DNA of 64,000 bases from Devosia sp. (GTDB lineage: Bacteria; Pseudomonadota; Alphaproteobacteria; Rhizobiales; Devosiaceae). A model generated the notes under the pieces. That model did no database searches. It had not been told where the DNA came from and saw only the letters and a program-made list of their open reading frames with translations. Shown one piece after another: positions 54,207 to 64,000 of this stretch. The stretch covers positions 62,001-126,000 of the forward strand of contig NZ_JAFKHE010000013.1 of the NCBI RefSeq assembly GCF_017307495.1, in the 5' to 3' direction. The number at the start of each line of letters is the position of its first letter. Positions within the stretch are counted from its first letter, which is position 1. The position numbers and the translations under genes were made by a program.

Positions 54207-55157
54207 ATGATGCACGCCCTCGTCGCTCCCCTCGCCCTGCTCATCGAGCGCCTTGTCGGCTATCCGGATTGGCTGGTGAAGCGCATCGGCCATCCCGTCA
54301 TGTGGATGGGCGGGTTGATCGCCGTGCTCGACAGGCGGCTCAACGACCGCACGCGGGGCAGGGGGGTGCTGGCCCTGGTGATCCTGCTCGGGGTGACCGC
54401 GGCGATCACCGTTCCGCTCACGGCGCTGCTGCGCCCGCTGCCCTTCGGGTTTCTCATGGAAGCGCTGCTGGCCTCGACCCTGCTGGCGCAGAAATCGCTG
54501 AATGACGCCGTGGCCTTCGTGGCTGCAGCCCTGCGCCGCTCGCTTCCCGAAGGCCGTGCCGCCGTCAGCCACATCGTCGGCCGTGATCCCGAAGCCCTCG
54601 ACGAGCCCGGCGTCGCCCGTGCCGCGATCGAAAGCCTCGCCGAGTCCACCTCCGACGCCGTCGTCGCCCCGCTGTTCTGGCTGCTGCTGTTCGGCCTGCC
54701 CGGCATCGCGCTCTACAAGGCCGTCAACACCGCCGACTCGATGATCGGCCACAAGACCGCGCGTCACCTGCAGTTCGGCTGGGCCAGCGCCCGCTTCGAC
54801 GACCTGCTGAACCTCGTTCCGGCCCGACTGAGCGCCCTGCTCATCGCCGGGGCGGCGTTCTTCGTGCCGGAGGCCAATTCCGAAGCCGCCTGGTCGACGG
54901 CGCTGCGCGATGCAAAGAAGCACGAAAGCCCCAATGCCGGCTGGCCCGAAGCGGCCATGGCCGGCGCCCTCGGTTTCGCGCTCGGCGGCCCGCGCAGCTA
55001 CGACGGCGCGCTGGTCGACCTGCCGCGCTTCGGCGAGGGCAGGGCGGACCTCGGGCCGGGGGATATCCAGCGCGCGCTGCAACTCTATCGGTCGGGCCTG
55101 AACGTGCTGCTGGTGGTCACGATGGTGCTTGCTGCCCTGGTGTGGCGGCTGGGCTGA
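54207..55157 (+). CDS. cobD: Adenosylcobinamide-phosphate synthase CobD (CbiB)
   Basis: This 316-residue integral membrane protein opens MMHALVAPLALLIERLVGYP, has HPVMWMGGLIAVLDRRLN near 25-42, ARAAIESLAESTSDAVVAPL near 140, and KAVNTADSMIGHKT near 172. Four to five membrane segments are visible. It attaches the aminopropanol arm to cobyric acid. ATG 54207 takes its ribosome site from the adjoining palindromic repeat. Confidence 0.94.
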   Translation: MMHALVAPLALLIERLVGYPDWLVKRIGHPVMWMGGLIAVLDRRLNDRTRGRGVLALVILLGVTAAITVPLTALLRPLPFGFLMEALLASTLLAQKSLNDAVAFVAAALRRSLPEGRAAVSHIVGRDPEALDEPGVARAAIESLAESTSDAVVAPLFWLLLFGLPGIALYKAVNTADSMIGHKTARHLQFGWASARFDDLLNLVPARLSALLIAGAAFFVPEANSEAAWSTALRDAKKHESPNAGWPEAAMAGALGFALGGPRSYDGALVDLPRFGEGRADLGPGDIQRALQLYRSGLNVLLVVTMVLAALVWRLG

Positions 55158-55158
55158 C

Positions 55159-55300
55159 CTTCCCCTCACCCGCCTTCGCTTCGCTCAGGCACCCTCTCCC
55201 TCAAGGGGAGAGGGAATAGCTGCGGCACCATCTTGCCCCCGGGATACCCCTCTCCCCTTGAGGGAGAGGGGTGGCGCGAAGCGCCGGGGTGAGGGGCAGG
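55159..55300. repeat. Bipartite REP-like element (class 1, extended) between cobD and cobU
   Basis: It begins TTCCCCTCACCCGCC, has CCTTCGCTTCGCTCAGG as an extra block, then hairpins CCCTCTCCCTCAAGGGGAGA and TCTCCCCTTGAGGGAGA, and ends GGGGTGAGGGGCAG. It lies between convergent genes and could terminate both. Confidence 0.85.
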
Positions 55301-55311
55301 CCCTGCCATCT

Positions 55312-55866
55312 TCAGGCCTCGTGCACCCGCCGCGCCACCCCTGGCTCCGGCGCCACCCCCTTCAGCACCATCGGCAGCCCGGCCACCACGAAATAGGCAT
55401 CGTCGCAGATTTCCGCGACGCGCTGGTGCGCCGCGCCGGCGAGATCGCGGAACATCCTGGCCATCGCATTGTCCGGCACGATGCCCAGCCCGACCTCGTT
55501 GGAGACGAGGATCACCCGGCTCGTCGTCGTCGCCACCAGGGTCGTCACCAGTTCGTCGACCGCGGCGGCGACGTTCTCCTCGGCCATGATCAGGTTGGTG
55601 ATCCACAGCGTCAGGCAGTCGACGAGAATGGCGTCATGGTGCCTCGCCGCTTCGGCGATCGCCCGGCTGAGCCGCAGCGGCTCCTCGATCGTCTCGAACT
55701 GCGGGCCGCGCTGTTCGCGGTGGGCCCGCACGCGCTCGCGCATCTCCGCGTCGAGCGCCTGCGCCGTCGCGAGATAGGCCGGCCGCAGCCCGGCCCGCAT
55801 CGCCAGCCGTTCGGCGAATCCAGTCTTGCCCGATCGCGCCCCCCCCAGCACCAGCATATGTCCCAT
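55312..55866 (-). CDS. cobU: Adenosylcobinamide kinase/guanylyltransferase CobU (CobP)
   Basis: This 184-residue bifunctional enzyme has a P-loop LVLGGARSGKTGFAE near residue 5, AYLATAQALDAEMRERVRAH near 30, VDCLTLWITNLI near 82, and SNEVGLGIVP near 122. It phosphorylates cobinamide and attaches GMP. ATG 55866 is preceded by GGGAGG; MGHM gives two nearby Met choices. It is convergent with cobD. Confidence 0.94.
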   Translation of the reverse strand: MGHMLVLGGARSGKTGFAERLAMRAGLRPAYLATAQALDAEMRERVRAHREQRGPQFETIEEPLRLSRAIAEAARHHDAILVDCLTLWITNLIMAEENVAAAVDELVTTLVATTTSRVILVSNEVGLGIVPDNAMARMFRDLAGAAHQRVAEICDDAYFVVAGLPMVLKGVAPEPGVARRVHEA

Positions 55867-56138
55867 CAGCCGCCTCCCGCCATCGCCGCATCGCGTCAAA
55901 CGCGCGAGGGCCCGTTTCGCGCCCTGCGCCGACATTGTCCGCCTGCGTGCCATGCAGCAAGCGGACTTTCCCGACGCAACGGCGCGCTTATTCTACTTTC
56001 GTCTGAAGCCCTTTGGCATTATGGTCCGCGCCGGACTCGGCGGGGCCCGGGTTCGCAAGCCACGAGCGATATCGGCAGGGGGCGCGGACCTCTTCGGCCC
56101 GATTTCGCGACAACAAGACAAGCTGGAGAGCGCGCTCG

Positions 56139-57065
56139 GTGCCTAGGTATTATCTCGGGGTGGACGGTGGTGGCACCAACTGCCGCATTCGCCTTGCCGA
56201 CGAGAATCTCGTGACCCTGGCCGACGCGGCCGGCGGACGGTCCAACCTGCAGATCGAGGCGGGCGAGCCGGCCTACCGCTCCATCATGGAGGGGACCAGG
56301 GAAGCATTCGCGAAAGCCGGCATCGATCATGCCGAAACCGCCAATACCTATGCCTGCTTCGGCATGGCCGGCGGCCGTTTGCCCTCGGCCCGCGAGGCTT
56401 TCGCCAACCGTCCCTGGCCGTTCGCCGGGGTGCAGGTCTATGACGACATCGACATCGCCCGCGCCGGCGCCCATGGTGGCGAGGATGGCGCGGTGATCAT
56501 CGTCGGCACCGGCTCGGCCGCCCTCGCCATGGTCAATGGCCAGCGCCACCAGTGCGGCGGCTGGGGCTTCCAGATCGGCGACCAGATGTCCGGCGCCATC
56601 CTGGGTCGCGAACTCGTGCGCTACGCCGTCGAGGCCGCCGACGGACTCGTCGAGGGTTCCCCGCTCACCGAAGCGGTCATCGCCCGCCTCGGCGGCACCA
56701 TCGATGCGGTGATGGACTGGTCGTTCCCGCAGGACCCGCGCGGCCCCATGCCGGCCGGCAACGGCGCCCCCTCGACCCTGCTCGGGCGCGCCCCGGCCGA
56801 GTTCGGCGCGCTCGTCCCGCTGTTCTTCGACTACTACGAGAAGGGCGATCCGGTCGCCCTCAGGCTCATGGCCATCGAGCTTGGCTACATCGACAACTAC
56901 GTGCGCTGGTTCAAGGCGCGCGGCGTCACCCGCATGGCCGCCGTGGGCGGCTTCGGCACCCGCCTTTATCCGCTCATGATGGAGCGGTATGGCGATTTCA
57001 TCGTCCGGCCCGTATCCGAGCCGCTGCACGGCGCGGTCATCCTCGCCAAACAGAATTTCGCCTGA
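56139..57065 (+). CDS. BadF/BadG-type sugar kinase (N-acetylglucosamine kinase-like)
   Basis: This 308-residue ASKHA-fold kinase opens YYLGVDGGGTNCRIRLAD. It has the second phosphate loop IIVGTGSAALA near residue 114, GGWGFQIGDQMSGAILGREL near 135, and VGGFGTRLYPLM near 270. Relatives phosphorylate GlcNAc, glucosamine or glucose. The GTG start at 56139 follows GGAGAG. It stands 40 bp before zwf, in the same direction, so it may supply hexose phosphate to the Entner-Doudoroff genes. Substrate not determinable. Confidence 0.85.
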   Translation: MPRYYLGVDGGGTNCRIRLADENLVTLADAAGGRSNLQIEAGEPAYRSIMEGTREAFAKAGIDHAETANTYACFGMAGGRLPSAREAFANRPWPFAGVQVYDDIDIARAGAHGGEDGAVIIVGTGSAALAMVNGQRHQCGGWGFQIGDQMSGAILGRELVRYAVEAADGLVEGSPLTEAVIARLGGTIDAVMDWSFPQDPRGPMPAGNGAPSTLLGRAPAEFGALVPLFFDYYEKGDPVALRLMAIELGYIDNYVRWFKARGVTRMAAVGGFGTRLYPLMMERYGDFIVRPVSEPLHGAVILAKQNFA

Positions 57066-57105
57066 GCACGAGCCCATGACGTACCACGACAGGAGCCTGA
57101 GTAGC

Positions 57106-58587
57106 GTGTCCAGCCGCATCATACCGGTCCAGCCCTTCGACTACGTGGTGTTCGGCGCAACCGGCGACCTGACCAAGCGCAAGCTCATCCCGGCCCTCTA
57201 CCATCGCTTCAAGGACGGCCAGTTCGACGATGCGAGCCGCATCATCGGCGTGTCGCGCACCAAGCTCACCGATGCCGAGTTCCAGAAGCTGGCGCGCGAG
57301 TCGATCGAGGCCTTCGTCGAGAAGTCCTACCTCGACAAGAAGACCATCGACCGCTTCGTCTCGATCTTCTCCTACGTGCCCAACGACGTCAGCGACGAGG
57401 CGCACTGGGGCGACCTGGGCAAGAACCTGCGCGACGATCCCACGATCGTGCGGGCCTTCTACCTCGCCATCGCGCCCGACCTGTTCGGGCCGACCTGCGA
57501 GTACATCAAGAAGAAGGGCTACTATCGCCGCGACGCGCGGGTCGTGATCGAGAAGCCGCTGGGGCACGATCTCGCGTCCTCCATCGCCATCAACGACGAG
57601 GTGAGCCGGATCTTCAAGGAAGATCAGGTTTACCGCATCGATCACTACCTGGGTAAGGAGACGGTCCAGAACCTGCTGGCGCTGCGCTTCGCCAACATCC
57701 TGTTCGAGCCGATCTGGAACTCCGCCCATATCGACCATGTGCAGATCACCGTGGCCGAGTCGGTCGGCGCCGGCACGCGCGGCTATTACGACGAGTCCGG
57801 CGCGCTGCGCGACATGGTGCAGAACCACATCATCCAGCTGCTCTGCCTCGTGGCCATGGAGCCCCCGGCCTCCGACGACGCCAATGCGCTGCGCGACGAA
57901 AAGCTCAAGGTGCTGCGCTCGTTGAAGCCCGTCGCCAACGGCGATGTCAGCCGCCTCACCGTACGCGGCCAGTATCGTGCCGGCAGCGTCGAGGGCGTGC
58001 AGGTCGCCTCCTACCAGGACGAGCTGCCCGAGGACAAGAAGGGCTCACGGACCGAGACCTTCGTCGCCATCAAGGCCGAGATCGAGAACTGGCGCTGGGC
58101 CGGCGTGCCCTTCTACATCCGCACCGGCAAGCGCCTGGTATCGCGCGCCTCCGAGGTGGTGATCCAGTTCCGCAACATCCCGCACTCGATGTTCGACCAC
58201 GCCGAGGGCGCGCCGCGCCCCAACCGGCTGGTCATCCGCATCCAGCCCGACGAGGGCGTCAAGCTGTTCCTGATGATCAAGGATCCCGGCCCGGGCGGCA
58301 TGCGCCTGCGCGAGCAGCCGCTCAACCTGAGCTTTGCCGAGGCGTTCCAGGAGCGCACGCCCGAGGCCTACGAGCGCCTGCTGCTCGACGTGGTGCGCGG
58401 CTCCCAGACCCTGTTCATGCGCCGCGACGAGCTCGAGGCGGCCTGGCAGTGGATCGATCCCATCCGCAACTCCTGGGACGCCGCCACCGACTCGCCGCAG
58501 ACCTATACCGCCGGCACCTGGGGGCCCACCGGCGCCATTGCGCTGATCGAGCGCGACGGCCGCACCTGGCACGAGGACGATCATTGA
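57106..58587 (+). CDS. zwf: Glucose-6-phosphate 1-dehydrogenase
   Basis: This 493-residue enzyme has VFGATGDLTKRKLIPALYH at residues 13-31, the catalytic YRIDHYLGKETVQNLLALRF near 176-195, and VIEKPLGHDL near 147. It oxidises glucose 6-phosphate to the 6-phosphogluconolactone. I chose GTG 57106, which follows GGAG and gives the family N-terminus MSSRIIPVQPFD. ATG 57076 would add ten residues. The stop overlaps pgl. Confidence 0.95.
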   Translation: MSSRIIPVQPFDYVVFGATGDLTKRKLIPALYHRFKDGQFDDASRIIGVSRTKLTDAEFQKLARESIEAFVEKSYLDKKTIDRFVSIFSYVPNDVSDEAHWGDLGKNLRDDPTIVRAFYLAIAPDLFGPTCEYIKKKGYYRRDARVVIEKPLGHDLASSIAINDEVSRIFKEDQVYRIDHYLGKETVQNLLALRFANILFEPIWNSAHIDHVQITVAESVGAGTRGYYDESGALRDMVQNHIIQLLCLVAMEPPASDDANALRDEKLKVLRSLKPVANGDVSRLTVRGQYRAGSVEGVQVASYQDELPEDKKGSRTETFVAIKAEIENWRWAGVPFYIRTGKRLVSRASEVVIQFRNIPHSMFDHAEGAPRPNRLVIRIQPDEGVKLFLMIKDPGPGGMRLREQPLNLSFAEAFQERTPEAYERLLLDVVRGSQTLFMRRDELEAAWQWIDPIRNSWDAATDSPQTYTAGTWGPTGAIALIERDGRTWHEDDH

Positions 58588-59282
58588 GCGCAACCCGGCG
58601 CAATTTCGGCACCAAGGAAGATCTCGCCCTAGCCCTGGCCGAGGCCATTGTCGGACACCTGAACGACGGCATCGAGGCGCGCGGGCAGGCGGTGCTTGCC
58701 GTCTCCGGCGGCTCGACCCCGGCGCGCTTCTTCCAGGTGCTCGGTCGCAGCCGCCAGCTCGACTGGTCGCGCGTCACCGTCACCCTCGTCGACGAGCGCT
58801 GGGTGCCCGAGACCTCGTCGCGGTCCAATGCCGGCCTCGTCAACGAGAAGCTGCTGCAGGGCCCGGCCGCGACCGCCCATTTCGTGCCGCTGTGGTCGGG
58901 CGGGGACGAACCGACCGAGGCCGCCATCGCGCGCACCAACATGGCCATCAACGCCCTGCCGACGCCGTTCGACGCGGTGATCCTGGGCATGGGCAATGAC
59001 GGCCATACGGCGTCGTTCTTTCCGGGCGGTGATAGTCTTGCCGCGGCACTGACCGGCGAGGGGCCGGCCATTGCCATCCGGGCCCCGGGGGCAGGGGAGC
59101 CCCGGGTGACGCTGGTCCTCAGGCGTCTGCTCGACGCCGCGGGGCTCTATCTGCATATCGAGGGGGAGGAGAAGCTGGCGACGCTGGAGCGCGCTTCGGA
59201 AGACGGTCCCGTAGAGGACATGCCGATCCGCGCCGTGCTCAGGCAGACCCAGACACCGTTGAATATCTTCTGGAGCCCGTGA
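58584..59282 (+). CDS. pgl: 6-phosphogluconolactonase
   Basis: This 232-residue DevB-type lactonase has LAVSGGSTPARFFQVL near residue 38, VTLVDERWVPETSSRSNAG near 64, and VILGMGNDGHTASFFPGG near 132. It hydrolyses the lactone to 6-phosphogluconate. The TTG start at 58584 overlaps the zwf stop (TTGA), which is common for this pair. Confidence 0.93.
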   Translation: MSATRRNFGTKEDLALALAEAIVGHLNDGIEARGQAVLAVSGGSTPARFFQVLGRSRQLDWSRVTVTLVDERWVPETSSRSNAGLVNEKLLQGPAATAHFVPLWSGGDEPTEAAIARTNMAINALPTPFDAVILGMGNDGHTASFFPGGDSLAAALTGEGPAIAIRAPGAGEPRVTLVLRRLLDAAGLYLHIEGEEKLATLERASEDGPVEDMPIRAVLRQTQTPLNIFWSP

Positions 59283-59327
59283 GCGACGTCCTGATGGTTG
59301 AAGCAGATCGGCACCGCGGCCAGTGAG

Positions 59328-59407
59328 TGTCATCCCTGCGATAGCGGGGACCCATCTCTCCGCTGGCGCCGGCCGTGCCTTGGATCCCTGCTTTCGCAGG
59401 GATGACA
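59328..59407. repeat. Palindromic element, class 3, between pgl and edd
   Basis: TGTCATCCCTGCGATAGCGG...CCCATCTCTCCGC...CTGCTTTCGCAGGGATGACA. Outer ends are perfect complements (TGTCATCCCTGCG and CGCAGGGATGACA). It belongs with the element at 19666-19749. Confidence 0.88.
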
Positions 59408-59469
59408 GCTGGAATCTGCACCCATCCGAACAGCCCCGCAGGCTCCGTCCAGACCCCAAGGAGCATGCA

Positions 59470-61284
<1,815 letters not shown>

Positions 61285-61437
61285 TCGGCCGGGGTTGCGG
61301 GCCCCTGGTCCGCTCGCGCGCCGCCTGCTCGCCCATGCGGCAAGCCTCGCGCGATTCCGCCCCTCGCGAAAGCCGCTTTGCGCCTGCGCCAACTCGCGCT
61401 ACCGCTTGATCGGCTGCGACTCGGGGAGGAACAAGCG

Positions 61438-62019
61438 ATGCGCAACACTCGGGGGCTCGGCGCTGCGGCGCTTCTCGTCGTCCTCGCGGCCTGCTCGTCC
61501 ATCCCCATGGGCACGGCCGGCAAGTTGCGCAGCCTCGACTACCTCAACGACGACGTTGCCAGCCTGCTCCTGGCCTTCGACCTGCCGCCCGCGCTCGAGC
61601 CCATCCCCGGCGCGTCGACCGTGAGCTTCGACCTGGTAACCCCCTCGAGCGGCGAACGGCACGTCAAGGCGACCCTGGTCGTCGCCGATGCCGATGAACT
61701 CGCCGGCACGCTGCCGCCCCCGTCGGGCGATCGCAACTACTACCTGTTCGGGTTCTCCGAGACCGACAAGGCCGCGATCCGCGCCGCCCAGGCCTGGGCC
61801 CGGACCCTGCCGCCGGGCGCCAATTCGATGTCGGTCTCGCTCAGTCCCAGCCTGTGCCGCACCGAGCCGATCGAGCCGGCCAAGACCACCGTCTCCGCCC
61901 TCATCGCACTCCCGGGCGCGCCCGGCCTGTCACCCCTGCTCAGCAACATGCCGCTGTCGACGGTCCTCGCAGCGGCGCCGAACAAGGACATCCCGCCCTG
62001 CGCCGGGCATTCGGGCTGA
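61438..62019 (+). CDS. Hypothetical lipoprotein, 193 residues
   Basis: The N-terminal GAAALLVVLAACSS contains a lipobox with Cys at about residue 19. The mature part has SVSFDLVTPSSGERHVKATLVV-like beta strands, ending PPCAGHSG. ATG 61438 follows GGGGAGGA. No family is recognised; a periplasmic role at the membrane is inferred only from the signal. Confidence 0.7.
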   Translation: MRNTRGLGAAALLVVLAACSSIPMGTAGKLRSLDYLNDDVASLLLAFDLPPALEPIPGASTVSFDLVTPSSGERHVKATLVVADADELAGTLPPPSGDRNYYLFGFSETDKAAIRAAQAWARTLPPGANSMSVSLSPSLCRTEPIEPAKTTVSALIALPGAPGLSPLLSNMPLSTVLAAAPNKDIPPCAGHSG

Positions 62020-62025
62020 GCCGGC

Positions 62026-62604
62026 TCAGCCCAGCACGCCGGTGAAATCCAGCGCCAGCGTCGCCGCGCCGCCGAGCAGGACCAGCAGCCCCACCACCCT
62101 CGCCCGCGACTGGCTGGTCCCCGGCAGGCCGGCCGCGGCGCGCCAGTACAGCCAGGCGCCGACGACGACCAGCAGCGCCTCGATCGCCGCGGCGATCCAC
62201 GGCCATTGCCACAGCCCCAGGCCCAGCCGGGGCAGGTTGCCCCAGTCGCCCGGCAGGATCGGCATGTCCATCCGGTGCACGATCAGGTCGAGCACCCAGT
62301 GCGAGAATACCACGAGCGCCAGCACCACGCCGGCGCGCCGGGTCCACAGCATCGCCCCGGCCCAGCCGAACAGCGCCGACAGCAGAACGGCGCCGACCAG
62401 CGAGTGGGTGTAATCGGCATGGATGACGAGGTGGCCGTAGCCGGGGGCCATACCCTCCGCCGGGGCGGCAGTTTCTATGCCGGAGAGGAACAGCGGCACG
62501 AACAGCACGTCGAGGAACACCGTGGCCAGCATCAGCGCCCACAGCGGCACCGCGCTCTCCCGCGCCTTCACCGAGGCGGCAAATCCGAAGTGCCCGGCGA
62601 TCAT
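62026..62604 (-). CDS. Hypothetical membrane protein, 192 residues
   Basis: It has about five membrane segments, with MIAGHFGFAASVKARESAVP at the start, HADYTHSLVGAVLLSALFGW near 63 and VVFSHWVLDLIVHRMDMP near 100. The HFGFA...THS...SHWxLDxxxH pattern suggests a YdjM-like membrane-bound metal-dependent hydrolase family, though this is tentative. ATG 62604 overlaps the stop of a 29-codon upstream frame. Confidence 0.75.
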   Translation of the reverse strand: MIAGHFGFAASVKARESAVPLWALMLATVFLDVLFVPLFLSGIETAAPAEGMAPGYGHLVIHADYTHSLVGAVLLSALFGWAGAMLWTRRAGVVLALVVFSHWVLDLIVHRMDMPILPGDWGNLPRLGLGLWQWPWIAAAIEALLVVVGAWLYWRAAAGLPGTSQSRARVVGLLVLLGGAATLALDFTGVLG

Positions 62605-62690
62605 TTCCGGCGCTCCCCGGACCAGCCGACCCGTCGGTCGAGCAGGCCGACCACCAGCACGAAGAACAGCGTTGCGAGGATAAAGACCAT
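62601..62690 (-). CDS. Very small membrane protein, 29 residues
   Basis: This short frame encodes one hydrophobic helix (MVFILATLFFVLVVGLLDRR) and a basic tail ending ERRK. Its TGA overlaps the ATG of the next membrane protein, an arrangement typical of translational coupling. It is too short for homology by eye and could be a leader peptide or a true small protein. Confidence 0.45.
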   Translation of the reverse strand: MVFILATLFFVLVVGLLDRRVGWSGERRK

Positions 62691-62816
62691 TGTTGCGCCC
62701 CACGACGCGGCCGCCGCGCACCGTCCGCCGCTTGCCCGTCGCCGCCAAGTTTCCGTATCGGCCGGTGAAACGCAAGCCCCGCCACGCCACCGGGCCGCTG
62801 CGAGATGTAGCTCCGC

Positions 62817-64000
62817 CTAGAACCCGCCGCCGGTCTTGAAGCCGCCGCCGGTGCGGTTGCCGCTCGAGCCGGTGCGCGGCCGCGAGAAGCCGCCGCCTCC
62901 GGATGAGCCGCCGCCGCCGAAGCCGCCGCCGCCGGTGGGCAGCCGTCCCCAGCCGCCGCCGAAGCCGCCACCGCTGCCGGTGCGCCTCCCGCCCCCCGAC
63001 GTGCCGCCGCCGAAGCTCGAATCGGGCCAGCTGAAGCCGCCCGAATTGCCGCCCCACGGGCTGTTTTGCGGCTGCTGCGCCTTGGCGCCGCCGCCCTGCC
63101 AGTTCTGGCTGCGCCGCCACTGACCCCAGTAGTCGGCGGCCGAGATGCCGCCGCGCAGGAAGTCGTTGAGCAGGTCGCCCACCAGCTTGTCCTCGCCGAA
63201 GCTCGAGCGCGGGTTGTCGAAGCCCTGCTTCTTGAACTCGTACTGGATGTCCTCCAGTTCGCGCCGCCGCGCCGCCAGCGTCTTCAGCCGCGCCTTCTGG
63301 TCGCGGCTGTCGGCGTCCTCCTCGAGCGCGCGTTGCCGCGCCTCGTCGATCTGCTTGACGATGGTGTCGTCCTGCGCCGTCTGCGTGGCCCGCGCCTGCC
63401 CCAGCAGCGTCTGGATGTCCTCGCGCCCGAGCGCCTCGGCCAGCCCGTTCACCGCCGACGAGAAGGCCGGGTCGCTGCCCTGCGCCAGTTCGCGGTGCTC
63501 GCGTGCCCGCTCGTCGCGCTTGTCCTCGGCACCCACCATCTCTTCGTCGATTGCGGCGATGCGGGCCTGCGCCTTCTCCAGCGCCTCGCGCGTCGCCCGG
63601 CCGCCGGCCGCGTCGACCGCTGCCTTCTCGAGCCGCTCGACCGCCTCGGCCGCCGCCGCCGCGATCTGCTGCTGCCGGTCGGCATGCTCGCGCAGGCGCA
63701 GTGGAATCTCGTTGAGCATGGCGAAGTTCACCCGCGCCTCGGGAAAGCCCACCATGCCGGCAATCAGGCCGTCGAGATACTGGATGAGGTTGTTCTCGCG
63801 GTAGTTCCGCGTGCCGTAGCCGCGTTCCCACAGGTACATGAACAGCGGATCGTCGCGGTAGGGCTTGCCCTTTTCCTCGCGATCCTGCTCGGCCTGCCCG
63901 GTCTTGCGGATGCTCTCCTCGGCCACCTGCGCCAGCTGCTCGGCGGCGCGGCGTTTCTCGGCATATTCGGGGTCCTTGACCGCCTCGACCGCGACCTTGT
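62817..64000 (-). CDS. Glycine-rich hypothetical protein, N-terminus beyond window
   Basis: The frame is open to the right edge, so the 5' end is missing. The visible part of about 390 residues has KPYRDDPLFMYLWERGYGTR and NLIQYLDGLIAGMVGFPEAR. A long alanine/glutamate coiled-coil follows (about residues 105-255 of the visible part). A C-terminal tail of about 90 residues is made of Gly/Ser/Phe repeats (GGGFGGG type). The coiled coil and tail suggest a structural or membrane-associated role. No family is recognised with confidence. Confidence 0.75.
   Translation of the reverse strand, partial: KVAVEAVKDPEYAEKRRAAEQLAQVAEESIRKTGQAEQDREEKGKPYRDDPLFMYLWERGYGTRNYRENNLIQYLDGLIAGMVGFPEARVNFAMLNEIPLRLREHADRQQQIAAAAAEAVERLEKAAVDAAGGRATREALEKAQARIAAIDEEMVGAEDKRDERAREHRELAQGSDPAFSSAVNGLAEALGREDIQTLLGQARATQTAQDDTIVKQIDEARQRALEEDADSRDQKARLKTLAARRRELEDIQYEFKKQGFDNPRSSFGEDKLVGDLLNDFLRGGISAADYWGQWRRSQNWQGGGAKAQQPQNSPWGGNSGGFSWPDSSFGGGTSGGGRRTGSGGGFGGGWGRLPTGGGGFGGGGSSGGGGFSRPRTGSSGNRTGGGFKTGGGF

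Noticed and set aside
35700-56000. CRISPR array suggested by many repeats
   Set aside because: The repeats are scattered, palindromic and of unequal spacing, with no regular spacers and no cas genes.

Overview
The window reads as about 64 kb of ordinary, GC-rich chromosome from an alphaproteobacterium of the Hyphomicrobiales (Rhizobiales) type. A Devosia-like genus is my best guess but is not proven. The evidence is a RutR-linked reductive pyrimidine pathway, a zwf-pgl-edd Entner-Doudoroff operon, an aerobic-type cobalamin gene set with cbtAB, a znuABC/zur locus, and many GC-rich palindromic repeats. I saw no rRNA, tRNA, phage, transposase or CRISPR array.

Region 1 (1-11 kb) is pyrimidine catabolism. 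preT-preA (dihydropyrimidine dehydrogenase), an M20-family carbamoyl-amino-acid amidohydrolase, an omega-amino-acid:pyruvate aminotransferase and a CoA-acylating semialdehyde dehydrogenase surround a close RutR homologue. No dihydropyrimidinase gene is present in the window. A small DUF559 nuclease-like gene, with palindromic repeats at both ends, sits between the dehydrogenase and the amidohydrolase; a second DUF559 gene follows the amidohydrolase. RutR-like sites (TTGACCA-NN-TGGTCAA type) occur upstream of preT, upstream of rutR and, as a perfect palindrome, upstream of a peptide-type ABC transporter at 21.5-26.8 kb. The transporter therefore probably belongs to the same regulon.

Region 2 (11-21 kb) is mixed: an RlpA-like protein, an incomplete phosphonate set (DUF1045-phnM-phnN), a glycerate 2-kinase, a sugar 1-dehydrogenase of the galactose/arabinose type, a cupin and an SDR enzyme, an aldo/keto reductase and a VOC protein. 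Region 3 (21-29 kb) holds the ABC transporter and a GGDEF-EAL protein. Region 4 (29-32 kb) is zinc uptake: znuC-znuB-zur divergent from znuA, with two Zur-type boxes between them.

Region 5 (33-56 kb) is cobalt uptake and cobalamin synthesis. A cobalamin riboswitch precedes cbtB-cbtA-cobW-cobN-cobO. A tightly overlapping operon follows (cbiX, an unrecognised gene, cobH, cobL, cobI, a cbiG-cobJ fusion, cobM), then cobK, cobB, cobF, cobQ, cobD and cobU. cobG/cobZ, cobA, cobS/cobT, cobC and cobV are not in the window. Palindromic repeats are dense here. Three lie in frame inside cobN and one inside cobB, and at least two of these match intergenic copies next to cobM and cobD.

Region 6 (56-64 kb) has a BadF-type sugar kinase followed by zwf-pgl-edd, a lipoprotein, membrane proteins and a glycine-rich protein that runs off the right edge.
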